Shown one piece after another: positions 1-5,388 of a stretch of 5,388 nt of DNA. The DNA is from Bacteroidota bacterium. GTDB taxonomy: Bacteria > Bacteroidota > Bacteroidia > Flavobacteriales > Flavobacteriaceae. Location: NCBI GenBank assembly GCA_024280815.1, contig JAJRPL010000105.1, positions 1-5,388 of the forward strand. The letters run 5' to 3'. Every line of letters starts with the position of its first letter. Position 1 is the stretch's first letter. The position numbers and the translations under genes were made by a program. The notes below the pieces were generated by a model. The model did no database searches and was not told the origin of the DNA. It saw only the letters and a list, made by a program, of their open reading frames with translations.

Positions 1-263
1 CCACTTTTTCATTGGTAAATGAATATGTATCCCGTAAAGGAGAAACTATTTATCATTTTGATTTTTATAGAATTGAAGATGAAAATGAAGTACTAGACAT
101 CGGTATAGAAGAATATTTTGATAGCAATTGTTGGTGTTTGATAGAATGGCCTGAGAATGTTAAAAATATAGTACCTTTAAATGCTGTAGAAATACATATT
201 TCACTTAACGATGATAAAACTAGGTTGATTAAAATAAACGAACATGGATTACAAAACCTTTAA
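1..263 (+). CDS. tsaE: tRNA t6A biosynthesis ATPase TsaE, C-terminal part (5' end outside window)
   Basis: TsaE is the small cytoplasmic ATPase that works with TsaB and TsaD to place the threonylcarbamoyl group on A37 of tRNAs reading ANN codons. The frame is open to the left edge, and the first readable residues, TFSLVNEY, are the conserved segment that follows the Walker A loop in this family. They are followed by YHFDFYR, the acidic stretch ending in LDIGIEEYF, and LIEWPE, all family hallmarks. About 87 residues are visible; the family is usually around 135-150, so the missing part should be the N-terminal third including the P-loop. A TTG codon at 12 could be read as a start, but the conserved residues before it argue against that. 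The stop is TAA at 261-263, and the alanine-dehydrogenase-like gene follows after 17 nt, so the two are probably co-transcribed. The family call is firm; only the 5' end is unknown. Confidence 0.93.
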   Translation, partial: TFSLVNEYVSRKGETIYHFDFYRIEDENEVLDIGIEEYFDSNCWCLIEWPENVKNIVPLNAVEIHISLNDDKTRLIKINEHGLQNL

Positions 264-280
264 CTTGAAACATAACAACC

Positions 281-1480
281 ATGAGTAAACAATTTTCGCC
301 ATTTAGTAAAGAAGAATTACTACCAAAGCCTGAAATGCTTGAAATAAAAAAGCAAAAAGGCGAATTGTTTATTGGTATACCTAGAGAAACTCATTTACAA
401 GAAAAACGAATTTGTCTAACACCAGATGCTGTTGCTGCTTTGACAAATCAAGGACATCGTATTATTATTGAAACTAAAGCTGGTGAAGGTGCCAATTATA
501 GTGATACTGATTATTCTGAGGCTGGAGCCAAAATTTCTTATGATGTTGAAGAAGCTTTTAGCTGCAATATTATATTAAAAGTAGAGCCACCTTCTTTAAA
601 AGAAATGGAATATATCAATCCGCAAAGTGTCTTGTTTTCTGCATTACAATTAAAAACACAAAACAAAAAATACTTTGAAGCCTTAGCTAAAAAACGCATT
701 ACTGCCATTGCTTTCGACTTTATTTCTGATGAGCATGGTGTTTTTCCTGTCGTAAAATCCTTAAGTGAAATTGCAGGTATTTCTTCTGTTTTAATTGCCG
801 CTGAATTAATGGCTAAAACTAGTAAAGGAAATGGTTTATTATTAGGTAATATTGGTGGCGTTGCTCCACCAGACGTAGTTATATTAGGTGCAGGTACCGT
901 TGGTGAATTTGCTGCCAGATCTGCTTTAGGATTAGGAGCTCAAGTAAAGGTTTTTGACAGTTCAATCACAAAATTAAGAAGACTACAGCATAATTTAGGT
1001 TCGCCTATTTTCACTTCTACCATTCAACAAAAAACTTTAAAAAAAGCATTAATGCGATGTGATATTGCCATCGGTGCTATTAGAGGTCGTAGTAGAACTC
1101 CTATTGTAGTTAGTGATGATATGGTACAACAAATGAAAGATGGTGCAATAATAGTTGATGTGAGTATTGATAGTGGCGGTTGTTTTGAAACTTCAGAAAT
1201 TACCACTCATAATAGTCCAACTTTTATCAAACACGGCGTTATACATTATGGTGTACCAAATATTCCTTCAAGATATTCAAGAACAGCTTCGTTGTCAATT
1301 AGTAATATCTTTACACCTTACCTTTTAGAAATAGGTGAAGAAGGTGGTATAGAAAATACTGCTAGATTCGATAAAAGTTTACAAAGAGGTATGTATTTTT
1401 ACCATGGTATTTTGACCAACAAAGCTGTAGCAGACTGGTTTAGTTTGCCCTACAGAGACATTAATTTATTGATATTTTAA
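281..1480 (+). CDS. ald: Alanine dehydrogenase / transhydrogenase-alpha family protein (flavobacterial type)
   Basis: This complete 399-residue protein belongs to the family of L-alanine dehydrogenase (alanine + NAD+ + water to pyruvate + ammonium + NADH) and the alpha subunit of NAD(P) transhydrogenase. Residues 31-50 (IGIPRET to LTPDA) match the family's N-terminal substrate domain, with R43 at the place of the substrate-binding arginine and K100 in LKVEPP at that of the pyruvate-binding lysine. The Rossmann loop is GAGTVG at 203-208, and D226 ends the next strand, which suits NAD(H). The IVDVSIDSGGCFET block carries D297, equivalent to the catalytic aspartate. Differences from textbook enzymes are a roughly 28-residue N-terminal extension, Q123 where the catalytic histidine is expected, and GRSRTP (269-274) in place of the usual PGxxAP loop. 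Family membership is clear, but alanine dehydrogenase activity is inferred. The ATG at 281 has no visible Shine-Dalgarno. The next gene begins 1 nt after the stop. Confidence 0.88.
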   Translation: MSKQFSPFSKEELLPKPEMLEIKKQKGELFIGIPRETHLQEKRICLTPDAVAALTNQGHRIIIETKAGEGANYSDTDYSEAGAKISYDVEEAFSCNIILKVEPPSLKEMEYINPQSVLFSALQLKTQNKKYFEALAKKRITAIAFDFISDEHGVFPVVKSLSEIAGISSVLIAAELMAKTSKGNGLLLGNIGGVAPPDVVILGAGTVGEFAARSALGLGAQVKVFDSSITKLRRLQHNLGSPIFTSTIQQKTLKKALMRCDIAIGAIRGRSRTPIVVSDDMVQQMKDGAIIVDVSIDSGGCFETSEITTHNSPTFIKHGVIHYGVPNIPSRYSRTASLSISNIFTPYLLEIGEEGGIENTARFDKSLQRGMYFYHGILTNKAVADWFSLPYRDINLLIF

Positions 1481-1481
1481 A

Positions 1482-1853
1482 ATGGAACTTAAACGTCGTT
1501 TTTTCTTATTTGGCATAGGCTTTTCTATCGGAATTGTTTTATTACTCTTTTTCTTAAACGGAAAAGATGCTTCTTGTAATTATTTACCCAATGCTAGAAT
1601 GTTAGAAATATTGAGAAGTAAACACAGAGTTTTTGATGACGAGGTATTACAAATTATGACTGAAAAACAAATTGATTCTGCTTCTATTGTCAATTTATTA
1701 TTAAAAGGTGATATTGATTTTTCTAAAAGTAAAGTCCATCAAGAACCTTGTCGTTACTACTGGATAGATGGTTATATTCAAGAAAAAGAAACTTCAATTT
1801 ATGTTGAAAATTGTGATACTATAGTTACCATTCAACGTTTATACTTCGAATAA
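1482..1853 (+). CDS. DUF4258-type membrane-anchored protein of unknown function
   Basis: This 123-residue protein starts with a positively charged N-terminus (K4, R5, R6) and one hydrophobic segment at about residues 7-25. This predicts an N-in, C-out single-pass anchor with a periplasmic domain of about 95 residues. The soluble part (NARMLEILRSKHRVFDDEVL onwards) resembles the DUF4258 proteins I recall next to alanine dehydrogenase in flavobacteria; no reaction is known for them. It holds three cysteines, C32, C90 and C111. The last two could form a disulfide if the domain is exported, but that is only inference. There is no lipobox and no obvious cleavage site. The ATG lies 1 nt after the TAA of the ald-like gene, which suggests translational coupling. 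The 96 nt that follow are non-coding. That it is a real gene is well supported by position, phase and composition; the domain name is from memory and less certain. Confidence 0.8.
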   Translation: MELKRRFFLFGIGFSIGIVLLLFFLNGKDASCNYLPNARMLEILRSKHRVFDDEVLQIMTEKQIDSASIVNLLLKGDIDFSKSKVHQEPCRYYWIDGYIQEKETSIYVENCDTIVTIQRLYFE

Positions 1854-1910
1854 TTTCATTTGCAATTTTACTTTTACTATTTATAATAATAAATAACAAA
1901 ATAATTATCA

Positions 1911-1918
1911 TATATTTA
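1911..1918 (+). promoter_or_regulatory. Possible -7 promoter element of the MarR-GNAT gene
   Basis: TATATTTA matches seven of the eight positions of the Bacteroidota sigma-A -7 consensus TAnnTTTG. It lies about 30 nt before the ATG at 1950. No convincing TTG or TTTG element is seen at the expected -33 distance, so the call is tentative. Its last three bases overlap the inverted repeat at 1916-1935, an arrangement that would let a bound regulator block transcription. Confidence 0.35.
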
Positions 1919-1935
1919 CGTAACCAGTTACGTAA
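1916..1935. promoter_or_regulatory. Perfect 9-2-9 inverted repeat, probable operator of the MarR-GNAT regulator
   Basis: The half-sites are TTACGTAAC (1916-1924) and GTTACGTAA (1927-1935), separated by CA. They are exact reverse complements, so the 20-bp site is a perfect palindrome apart from the spacer. Each half also contains the self-complementary octamer TTACGTAA, so the site reads equally as two palindromes 12 bp apart, roughly one helical turn. It ends 14 nt before the ATG of the MarR-type gene and overlaps a possible -7 element. MarR dimers usually bind palindromes of this size in their own promoters. The repeat is seen directly; its role as the autoregulatory operator is inferred. 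Confidence 0.65.
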
Positions 1936-1949
1936 TTAATTTTATACTT

Positions 1950-2897
1950 ATGTTTTATAATAAAGTTGGAAAAATGGCATTAGGTAGTAGACTCCGTATG
2001 CTTAGTGAAAAAGTTACAGAAAGTGCTACAGAAATTTATAAGCTATATGGTGTTGACTTAAAACCCAAATGGTTTCCTGTATTTTATGTATTATCACAAA
2101 ACCAAGAAAAATCGATTACAGAAATAGCTGATGAAATTGGGCATTCTCACCCTTCGGTAAGTAAAATTGTAAGTGAAATGTCAAAAGAAGGTATTATCAT
2201 TGAAAAAAAAGATAAAAACGATGGTAGAAAGAATATTATAGCATTAAATAAAAAAGGAAAACTACTTTCAACGAAAATAAAAGATCAATATACTGATGTA
2301 AATAGTGCCATTGAACTAACTTTAAATCAGACACAACATAATATCTGGTTAGCTATGGATGAGCTTGAATATCTACTGAATCAAAAATCTTTAGTTGAAA
2401 GAGTTATAAAGGAGAGAAAAAAAAGAGAAACAAAAAAAGTAAAAATCATAACTTATTCTTCAAAACATCAAAAACAATTTAAAAAATTAAATGAAGAGTG
2501 GATAACTCAATATTTTAAAATAGAAAAAGCTGATAGCCTTGCTTTAGACAACCCAAAAGAATACATTTTAGATAGGGGTGGTCATATTTTAGTTGCAATT
2601 TATAACAATGAACTTGTTGGTGTCTGTGCTTTGTTGAAAACTGACAACGTTTGTGATTTTGAATTGGCTAAAATGGCTGTTTCTCCTAAAGCTCAAGGTC
2701 TTGGTATTGGGTGGTTACTAGGGAATGCAATTATCAATAAAGCAATATCATTAGGTGCAAAGAAAATATATTTAGAAAGTAATACCATTTTGGCACCTGC
2801 TATAAAATTATATCAAAAATTGGGTTTTGAAAAAGTATCAGGCTACCCTACTCCATATGAAAGGTGCAACATACAAATGGTCTTGAAATTAACTTGA
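1950..2897 (+). CDS. MarR-family regulator fused to a GNAT N-acetyltransferase
   Basis: This 315-residue protein has two domains. Residues 10-150 are a MarR-type winged helix-turn-helix: ITEIADEIGHSHPSVSKIV (56-74) covers the helix-turn-helix, DGR (91-93) lies in the wing, and flanking helices would form the dimer interface. A charged linker rich in Lys, Arg and Glu (about 151-164) leads to a GNAT domain at 165-315. That domain has the acetyl-CoA pyrophosphate loop QGLGIG (249-254) inside KMAVSPKAQGLG, and the C-terminal block YLESNTILAPAIKLYQKLGF (274-293). It is a cytoplasmic protein, probably dimeric, that binds DNA and acetylates an unknown small molecule or protein. The ATG at 1950 was chosen because it is the first in the frame after the palindrome; an ATG at 1974 (M9) would also keep both domains. 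The 20-bp inverted repeat just upstream suggests autoregulation. It is transcribed apart from the genes to its left. The substrate cannot be told from the sequence. Confidence 0.9.
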   Translation: MFYNKVGKMALGSRLRMLSEKVTESATEIYKLYGVDLKPKWFPVFYVLSQNQEKSITEIADEIGHSHPSVSKIVSEMSKEGIIIEKKDKNDGRKNIIALNKKGKLLSTKIKDQYTDVNSAIELTLNQTQHNIWLAMDELEYLLNQKSLVERVIKERKKRETKKVKIITYSSKHQKQFKKLNEEWITQYFKIEKADSLALDNPKEYILDRGGHILVAIYNNELVGVCALLKTDNVCDFELAKMAVSPKAQGLGIGWLLGNAIINKAISLGAKKIYLESNTILAPAIKLYQKLGFEKVSGYPTPYERCNIQMVLKLT

Positions 2898-2935
2898 ATA
2901 TCTCCTATTCAATAAGTTATTTATTCTACTTTTTT
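2891..2935 (+). terminator. Weak stem-loop at the convergent gene junction
   Basis: TTGAATA (2894-2900) pairs with TATTCAA (2906-2912) around a 5-nt loop. Three further pairs, AAC with GTT (2891-2893 and 2916-2918), are possible across a 3-nt bulge. A run of six T lies at 2930-2935 on the + strand. The hairpin begins at the end of the MarR-GNAT gene and lies between two converging genes, where a terminator is expected. The stem is AT-rich and the T-run sits 11 nt beyond it, so this is a weak candidate. Confidence 0.35.
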
Positions 2936-3490
2936 AATAAATATCTTTTTATTATAATTCTCTGGGAATTTACCATCAATGTCTTTATAGAAATCTTGAA
3001 ATTCCAACATATCTTTTTCAAAATCTCCAGTAAGATATATCAAATCTCCAACACCAGCAACTCTTTTGGTATAATCTAAGAACCCCAAACCTATGGGTAC
3101 ATTGGCATTTTTAGCTATATAATAAAACCCTGATCTCCATTTTTTAACCCATTTACGAGTACCTTCAGCAGATAACATTAAAATTAGTTTTTTATTTTTC
3201 TTAAATAAATTTACAGAAAAATCAACTGTATTATTATGCTTAGATCTGTCTATACCAATACCACCAAGCCATTTAAAAAAGAAACCATGTACACCTTTTG
3301 TGTAGTTGTTTTTAATTATAAATTTAGGCTCTAAACCCTCTTTCCAATAGACGGCAATAGCATAAATTAAATCCCAATTTGTCGTATGAGGTGCTGCCAA
3401 CATAACACATTTATCTACTTTATACTCTTGTGGGTAAACGCATTTCCATCTACCAACAAACAATAAAAAACTACCAATAATTTTCTTCAT
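2921..3490 (-). CDS. PlsC-like lysophospholipid / glycerol acyltransferase family protein
   Basis: This 189-residue protein belongs to the acyltransferase superfamily that includes PlsC, which moves an acyl chain from acyl-CoA or acyl-ACP onto lysophosphatidate or a related acceptor. The catalytic HX4D motif is HTTNWD (H35-D40), preceded by AP. The second motif is GIDR (79-82), the acceptor-binding motif is EGTR (109-112) inside SAEGTRKW, and VPIG (131-134) fits motif IV. It is shorter than typical PlsC (about 240 residues) and has no clear membrane-spanning segment beyond a mildly hydrophobic N-terminus, so peripheral attachment to the inner membrane is likely. The PHTTNWD / AEGTR pattern suggests a sub-family distinct from housekeeping PlsC, so the true acceptor is unknown. 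Its ATG follows the stop of the carboxypeptidase gene by 1 nt (TAA-A-ATG), pointing to one transcript and translational coupling. It is the last gene of the leftward run. Confidence 0.85.
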   Translation of the reverse strand: MKKIIGSFLLFVGRWKCVYPQEYKVDKCVMLAAPHTTNWDLIYAIAVYWKEGLEPKFIIKNNYTKGVHGFFFKWLGGIGIDRSKHNNTVDFSVNLFKKNKKLILMLSAEGTRKWVKKWRSGFYYIAKNANVPIGLGFLDYTKRVAGVGDLIYLTGDFEKDMLEFQDFYKDIDGKFPENYNKKIFIKKVE

Positions 3491-3491
3491 T

Positions 3492-4760
3492 TTAGTGTGT
3501 ATTATATATTTGTAGCAAGGTTTTTTCCATCGTTGCTTTCACCTCTTTTGAACTTATTCTAAAATGATTATTCATAAAACTAAAAATAAGGAATGTCCCT
3601 TTTTTAGTTATAAGGTAGCCACTTAAACAATGATTATTTGACAAGCTACCAGTTTTTGCATAAATATAAGGCTTATCCTTCATTTTATAAGATTCTTTTA
3701 ATGTGCCAGATGCTCCACCAACAGGAAAATAATTCAATAATTTTTGAGTGGGTATTTCTACATACATTTTTTCTAGTAGCTTCACTAAACTTTCTGGTGT
3801 AAATAAATTATATCTAGACAAACCAGAGCCATCTACCCAACGTGGTTTTTGAGGCAAATCTTGTAAATAATTTTCAAGTGAATATTTAATTGCAGCACTT
3901 ACACTATAGGAACCAGCCACTTCTTTACCTACTTGCAATAGCAATTGTTCTGCTATAAAATTATCGCTATCAATCAACATTTTCTTGTAGATACTATCTG
4001 TATTTTGATTATATATGTACTTAAAATTTACACCTTTTTTATTTGCTATAAGCGTTACACTTTTACGTAATTTATCATTCAATAAATTTACTAAAAGCCG
4101 ATTTGAGGTTATAAAAGGAACCTTGTATTTATTTTCTCTATTTTTTTGAACGTAAAATAGATTCTCTTCTCGTTTTCTTGATACTAAAACAGAATCTAAT
4201 TGTATAATTTGAGTTTTAAAATAATGAGGAGAACTTTCTAATACTCCATCAGTCAAATTGTACTTTAAAGTGTTTCCATACATAGGGAATAAACTTTTTT
4301 CTGGCATATAATAATAGGAGAAATCATCCCAAGCCCAACCACTTCCATAAGAAGGTTCATCAATTTTGGCATCTAACACATAAATATTATTTGATGTGTT
4401 TTTTAAAAAATCTAAAACTTTTGAATCTTCAAAGTCATTTAAAAAAGTAGGGTCAGCAGTACCTTTAATAATTAAAGAGTCACTCGTTTTATAATAGGCT
4501 AAACTTTTTATAGAGTCTTTTAGGGTTTTATAAGCTGTATAAAATGTAAATAATTTAATGTTTGACGCTGGCGTAAAATATTTTGCTCCGTTATGATTAA
4601 TGATTTCATTTTTAGTTTTCGGATTATAAAGTACAAAGCCATCAAAATAAGATGATGTCTCATTTTTTTCTTTCAACTCACGTTTCAATTGATTAGTAGA
4701 ACTGCATGAAGAAATCAAGATTCCTAAAATTAGTAATTTACTATAATTTTTTATTTTCAT
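3492..4760 (-). CDS. dacB: D-alanyl-D-alanine carboxypeptidase, PBP4 / peptidase S13 family, lipoprotein
   Basis: This 422-residue enzyme is of the class C penicillin-binding type, which trims the terminal D-Ala from peptidoglycan stem peptides or cuts cross-links. The N-terminus is a lipoprotein signal: basic residues, a hydrophobic stretch LLILGILI (9-16), then SSC with C19 as the lipidated cysteine, so it should be anchored in a membrane facing the periplasm. The three active-site motifs are all present: SNIK (S66-K69, nucleophile and base), SDN (265-267), and KTGS (369-372). The 195-residue gap between the first and second motif matches the large insertion typical of the S13 family. DGSGLSR (310-316) is another conserved block. 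The ATG at 4760 lies 3 nt after the helicase stop, and the acyltransferase follows after 1 nt. No catalytic residue is missing. The family call is firm; dacB is used as the family symbol and orthology to E. coli DacB is not proven. Confidence 0.92.
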   Translation of the reverse strand: MKIKNYSKLLILGILISSCSSTNQLKRELKEKNETSSYFDGFVLYNPKTKNEIINHNGAKYFTPASNIKLFTFYTAYKTLKDSIKSLAYYKTSDSLIIKGTADPTFLNDFEDSKVLDFLKNTSNNIYVLDAKIDEPSYGSGWAWDDFSYYYMPEKSLFPMYGNTLKYNLTDGVLESSPHYFKTQIIQLDSVLVSRKREENLFYVQKNRENKYKVPFITSNRLLVNLLNDKLRKSVTLIANKKGVNFKYIYNQNTDSIYKKMLIDSDNFIAEQLLLQVGKEVAGSYSVSAAIKYSLENYLQDLPQKPRWVDGSGLSRYNLFTPESLVKLLEKMYVEIPTQKLLNYFPVGGASGTLKESYKMKDKPYIYAKTGSLSNNHCLSGYLITKKGTFLIFSFMNNHFRISSKEVKATMEKTLLQIYNTH

Positions 4761-4763
4761 TAT

Positions 4764-5388
4764 TTATTCTTCATTAAAATATTCATCAGAAAAGCCTATT
4801 AAATACAATTTTTCTTGAGCTCTTGTAATTGCCGTATACAACCATCTAAAATAAGAAAGGCTTTGACCTTCTGGCAAATAAGGTTGCTCAATAAAAACTG
4901 TTTTCCACTGCCCTCCTTGAGATTTATGACAAGTTACCGCATAAGAAAACTTAATTTGTAAAGCATTAAAGTATTTATTTTTCTTGATGGCTAATAATTT
5001 TTTATAAGATAATTTTTCATCTTCATAATCCTTTGCTACTTCTTGGTACAATTTATTAGACTCTTCATAAGTTAGTGAAGGTGTAATACTGGTTAAGGTA
5101 TCTAATAACACAACGGTTTCAAAAGGTTTTTCATCTGGGTAATCAATCATTCTAACAGTTACCTCAGCAAATTTAAATCCGTACAAATCTTTATAACTGA
5201 AAATTCTTAAAATTTCACAAATATCACCGTTGGCAATAAAACCTGCTGTAGATGTATCATCTAACCAATAATAATTATTTTTCACCACCATAATATAATC
5301 GCCTGCTGCAATTTCATTTTCTTGTCCGCGTATACTCGTTCTAATTTGCTGATTGTATTGATTGGCACGTTTATTTGAACGCACAATA
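4764..5388 (-). CDS. Superfamily 1 RecD/UvrD-like ATP-dependent DNA helicase, C-terminal part (5' end outside window)
   Basis: About 207 residues are visible and the frame is open to the right edge. Counting from the GTG codon at 5384-5382, RSNKRANQYN (2-11) matches the conserved segment near motif IV of RecD-type helicases. A beta-rich region with FIANGDICEI (49-58) fits the inserted domain of this group. YAVTCHKSQGGQW (148-160) is motif V, and RWLYTAITRAQEKLYLIG (180-197) is motif VI with the arginine finger R188; this is the UvrD_C_2 type C-terminus. The Walker A and B motifs must lie upstream of the window. The GTG could be read as a start, but a protein beginning there would lack the ATPase core, so it is an internal valine. 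It is the first visible gene of the leftward run, and the carboxypeptidase ATG follows its TAA after 3 nt. The likely role is DNA unwinding in repair or recombination; partners are unknown. Confidence 0.9.
   Translation of the reverse strand, partial: IVRSNKRANQYNQQIRTSIRGQENEIAAGDYIMVVKNNYYWLDDTSTAGFIANGDICEILRIFSYKDLYGFKFAEVTVRMIDYPDEKPFETVVLLDTLTSITPSLTYEESNKLYQEVAKDYEDEKLSYKKLLAIKKNKYFNALQIKFSYAVTCHKSQGGQWKTVFIEQPYLPEGQSLSYFRWLYTAITRAQEKLYLIGFSDEYFNEE

Noticed and set aside
12..14. TTG as the start of a short complete protein
   Set aside because: The codons before it read TFS, part of the conserved TsaE motif TFSLVNEY, so the gene continues beyond the left edge.
1024..1206. 60-codon open frame on the - strand inside the alanine-dehydrogenase-like gene
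   Set aside because: It lies wholly within a well-supported conserved gene on the other strand and shows no recognisable domain.
1878..1895. TATTTAT / ATAAATA inverted repeat as a terminator after the DUF4258-type gene
   Set aside because: The stem is only A-T pairs with a 4-nt loop and no following T-run, so it is expected by chance in such AT-rich spacer DNA.
2864..3079. 71-codon open frame on the + strand across the convergent junction
   Set aside because: It overlaps the end of the MarR-GNAT gene and the C-terminal coding part of the acyltransferase, and its translation is a low-complexity mix of Phe, Ile, Ser and Asn typical of antisense AT-rich DNA.
5382..5384. GTG as the start of a short complete helicase-like protein
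   Set aside because: The frame stays open to the right edge, and a protein starting here would lack the Walker motifs needed by this family.
1..5388. Defence island, mobile element, CRISPR array or RNA gene
   Set aside because: No transposase, integrase, long direct or terminal repeats, regularly spaced repeats, or tRNA/rRNA-like segments were found; nearly all of the window is explained by ordinary chromosomal genes.

Overview
The window is strongly AT-rich and gene-dense. It has features typical of a member of the Bacteroidota, most likely the Flavobacteriales. These are the tsaE / alanine-dehydrogenase-like / DUF4258 gene order, starts without visible Shine-Dalgarno sequences, a short lipoprotein signal ending in Ser-Ser-Cys, and a MarR-GNAT fusion protein of a kind common in this phylum. 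The assignment rests on recognising protein families and gene order; no database search was possible.

The left part, on the + strand (1-1853), is a compact run of three genes. It starts with the C-terminal part of tsaE (tRNA t6A synthesis; its start lies outside the window). Next comes a complete 399-residue protein of the alanine dehydrogenase / transhydrogenase-alpha family. Last is a 123-residue, single-pass membrane protein of the DUF4258 type. Spacings are 17 nt and 1 nt, so they are probably co-transcribed from a promoter upstream of the window.

The middle part (1854-2920) is a separate transcription unit. A 96-nt AT-rich gap contains a perfect 9-2-9 inverted repeat (1916-1935) just before a gene for a MarR-type DNA-binding domain fused to a GNAT acetyltransferase. 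The repeat is the obvious candidate for the regulator's own operator. A small stem-loop sits at the convergent junction with the next genes.

The right part, on the - strand (5388 down to 2921), is a second tight gene run. It reads, in order of transcription: the C-terminal part of a superfamily 1 RecD/UvrD-like helicase (its start lies outside the window), a lipoprotein D-alanyl-D-alanine carboxypeptidase of the PBP4/S13 family, and a short PlsC-like acyltransferase. The gaps are 3 nt and 1 nt. The last two genes both act on cell-envelope components, while the helicase is a DNA-repair or recombination type enzyme, so the cluster looks co-expressed rather than a single pathway.

I see no mobile element, CRISPR array, RNA gene or clear new defence system. 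The points most worth checking are the palindromic operator in front of the MarR-GNAT gene and the altered active-site region of the alanine-dehydrogenase-like protein.
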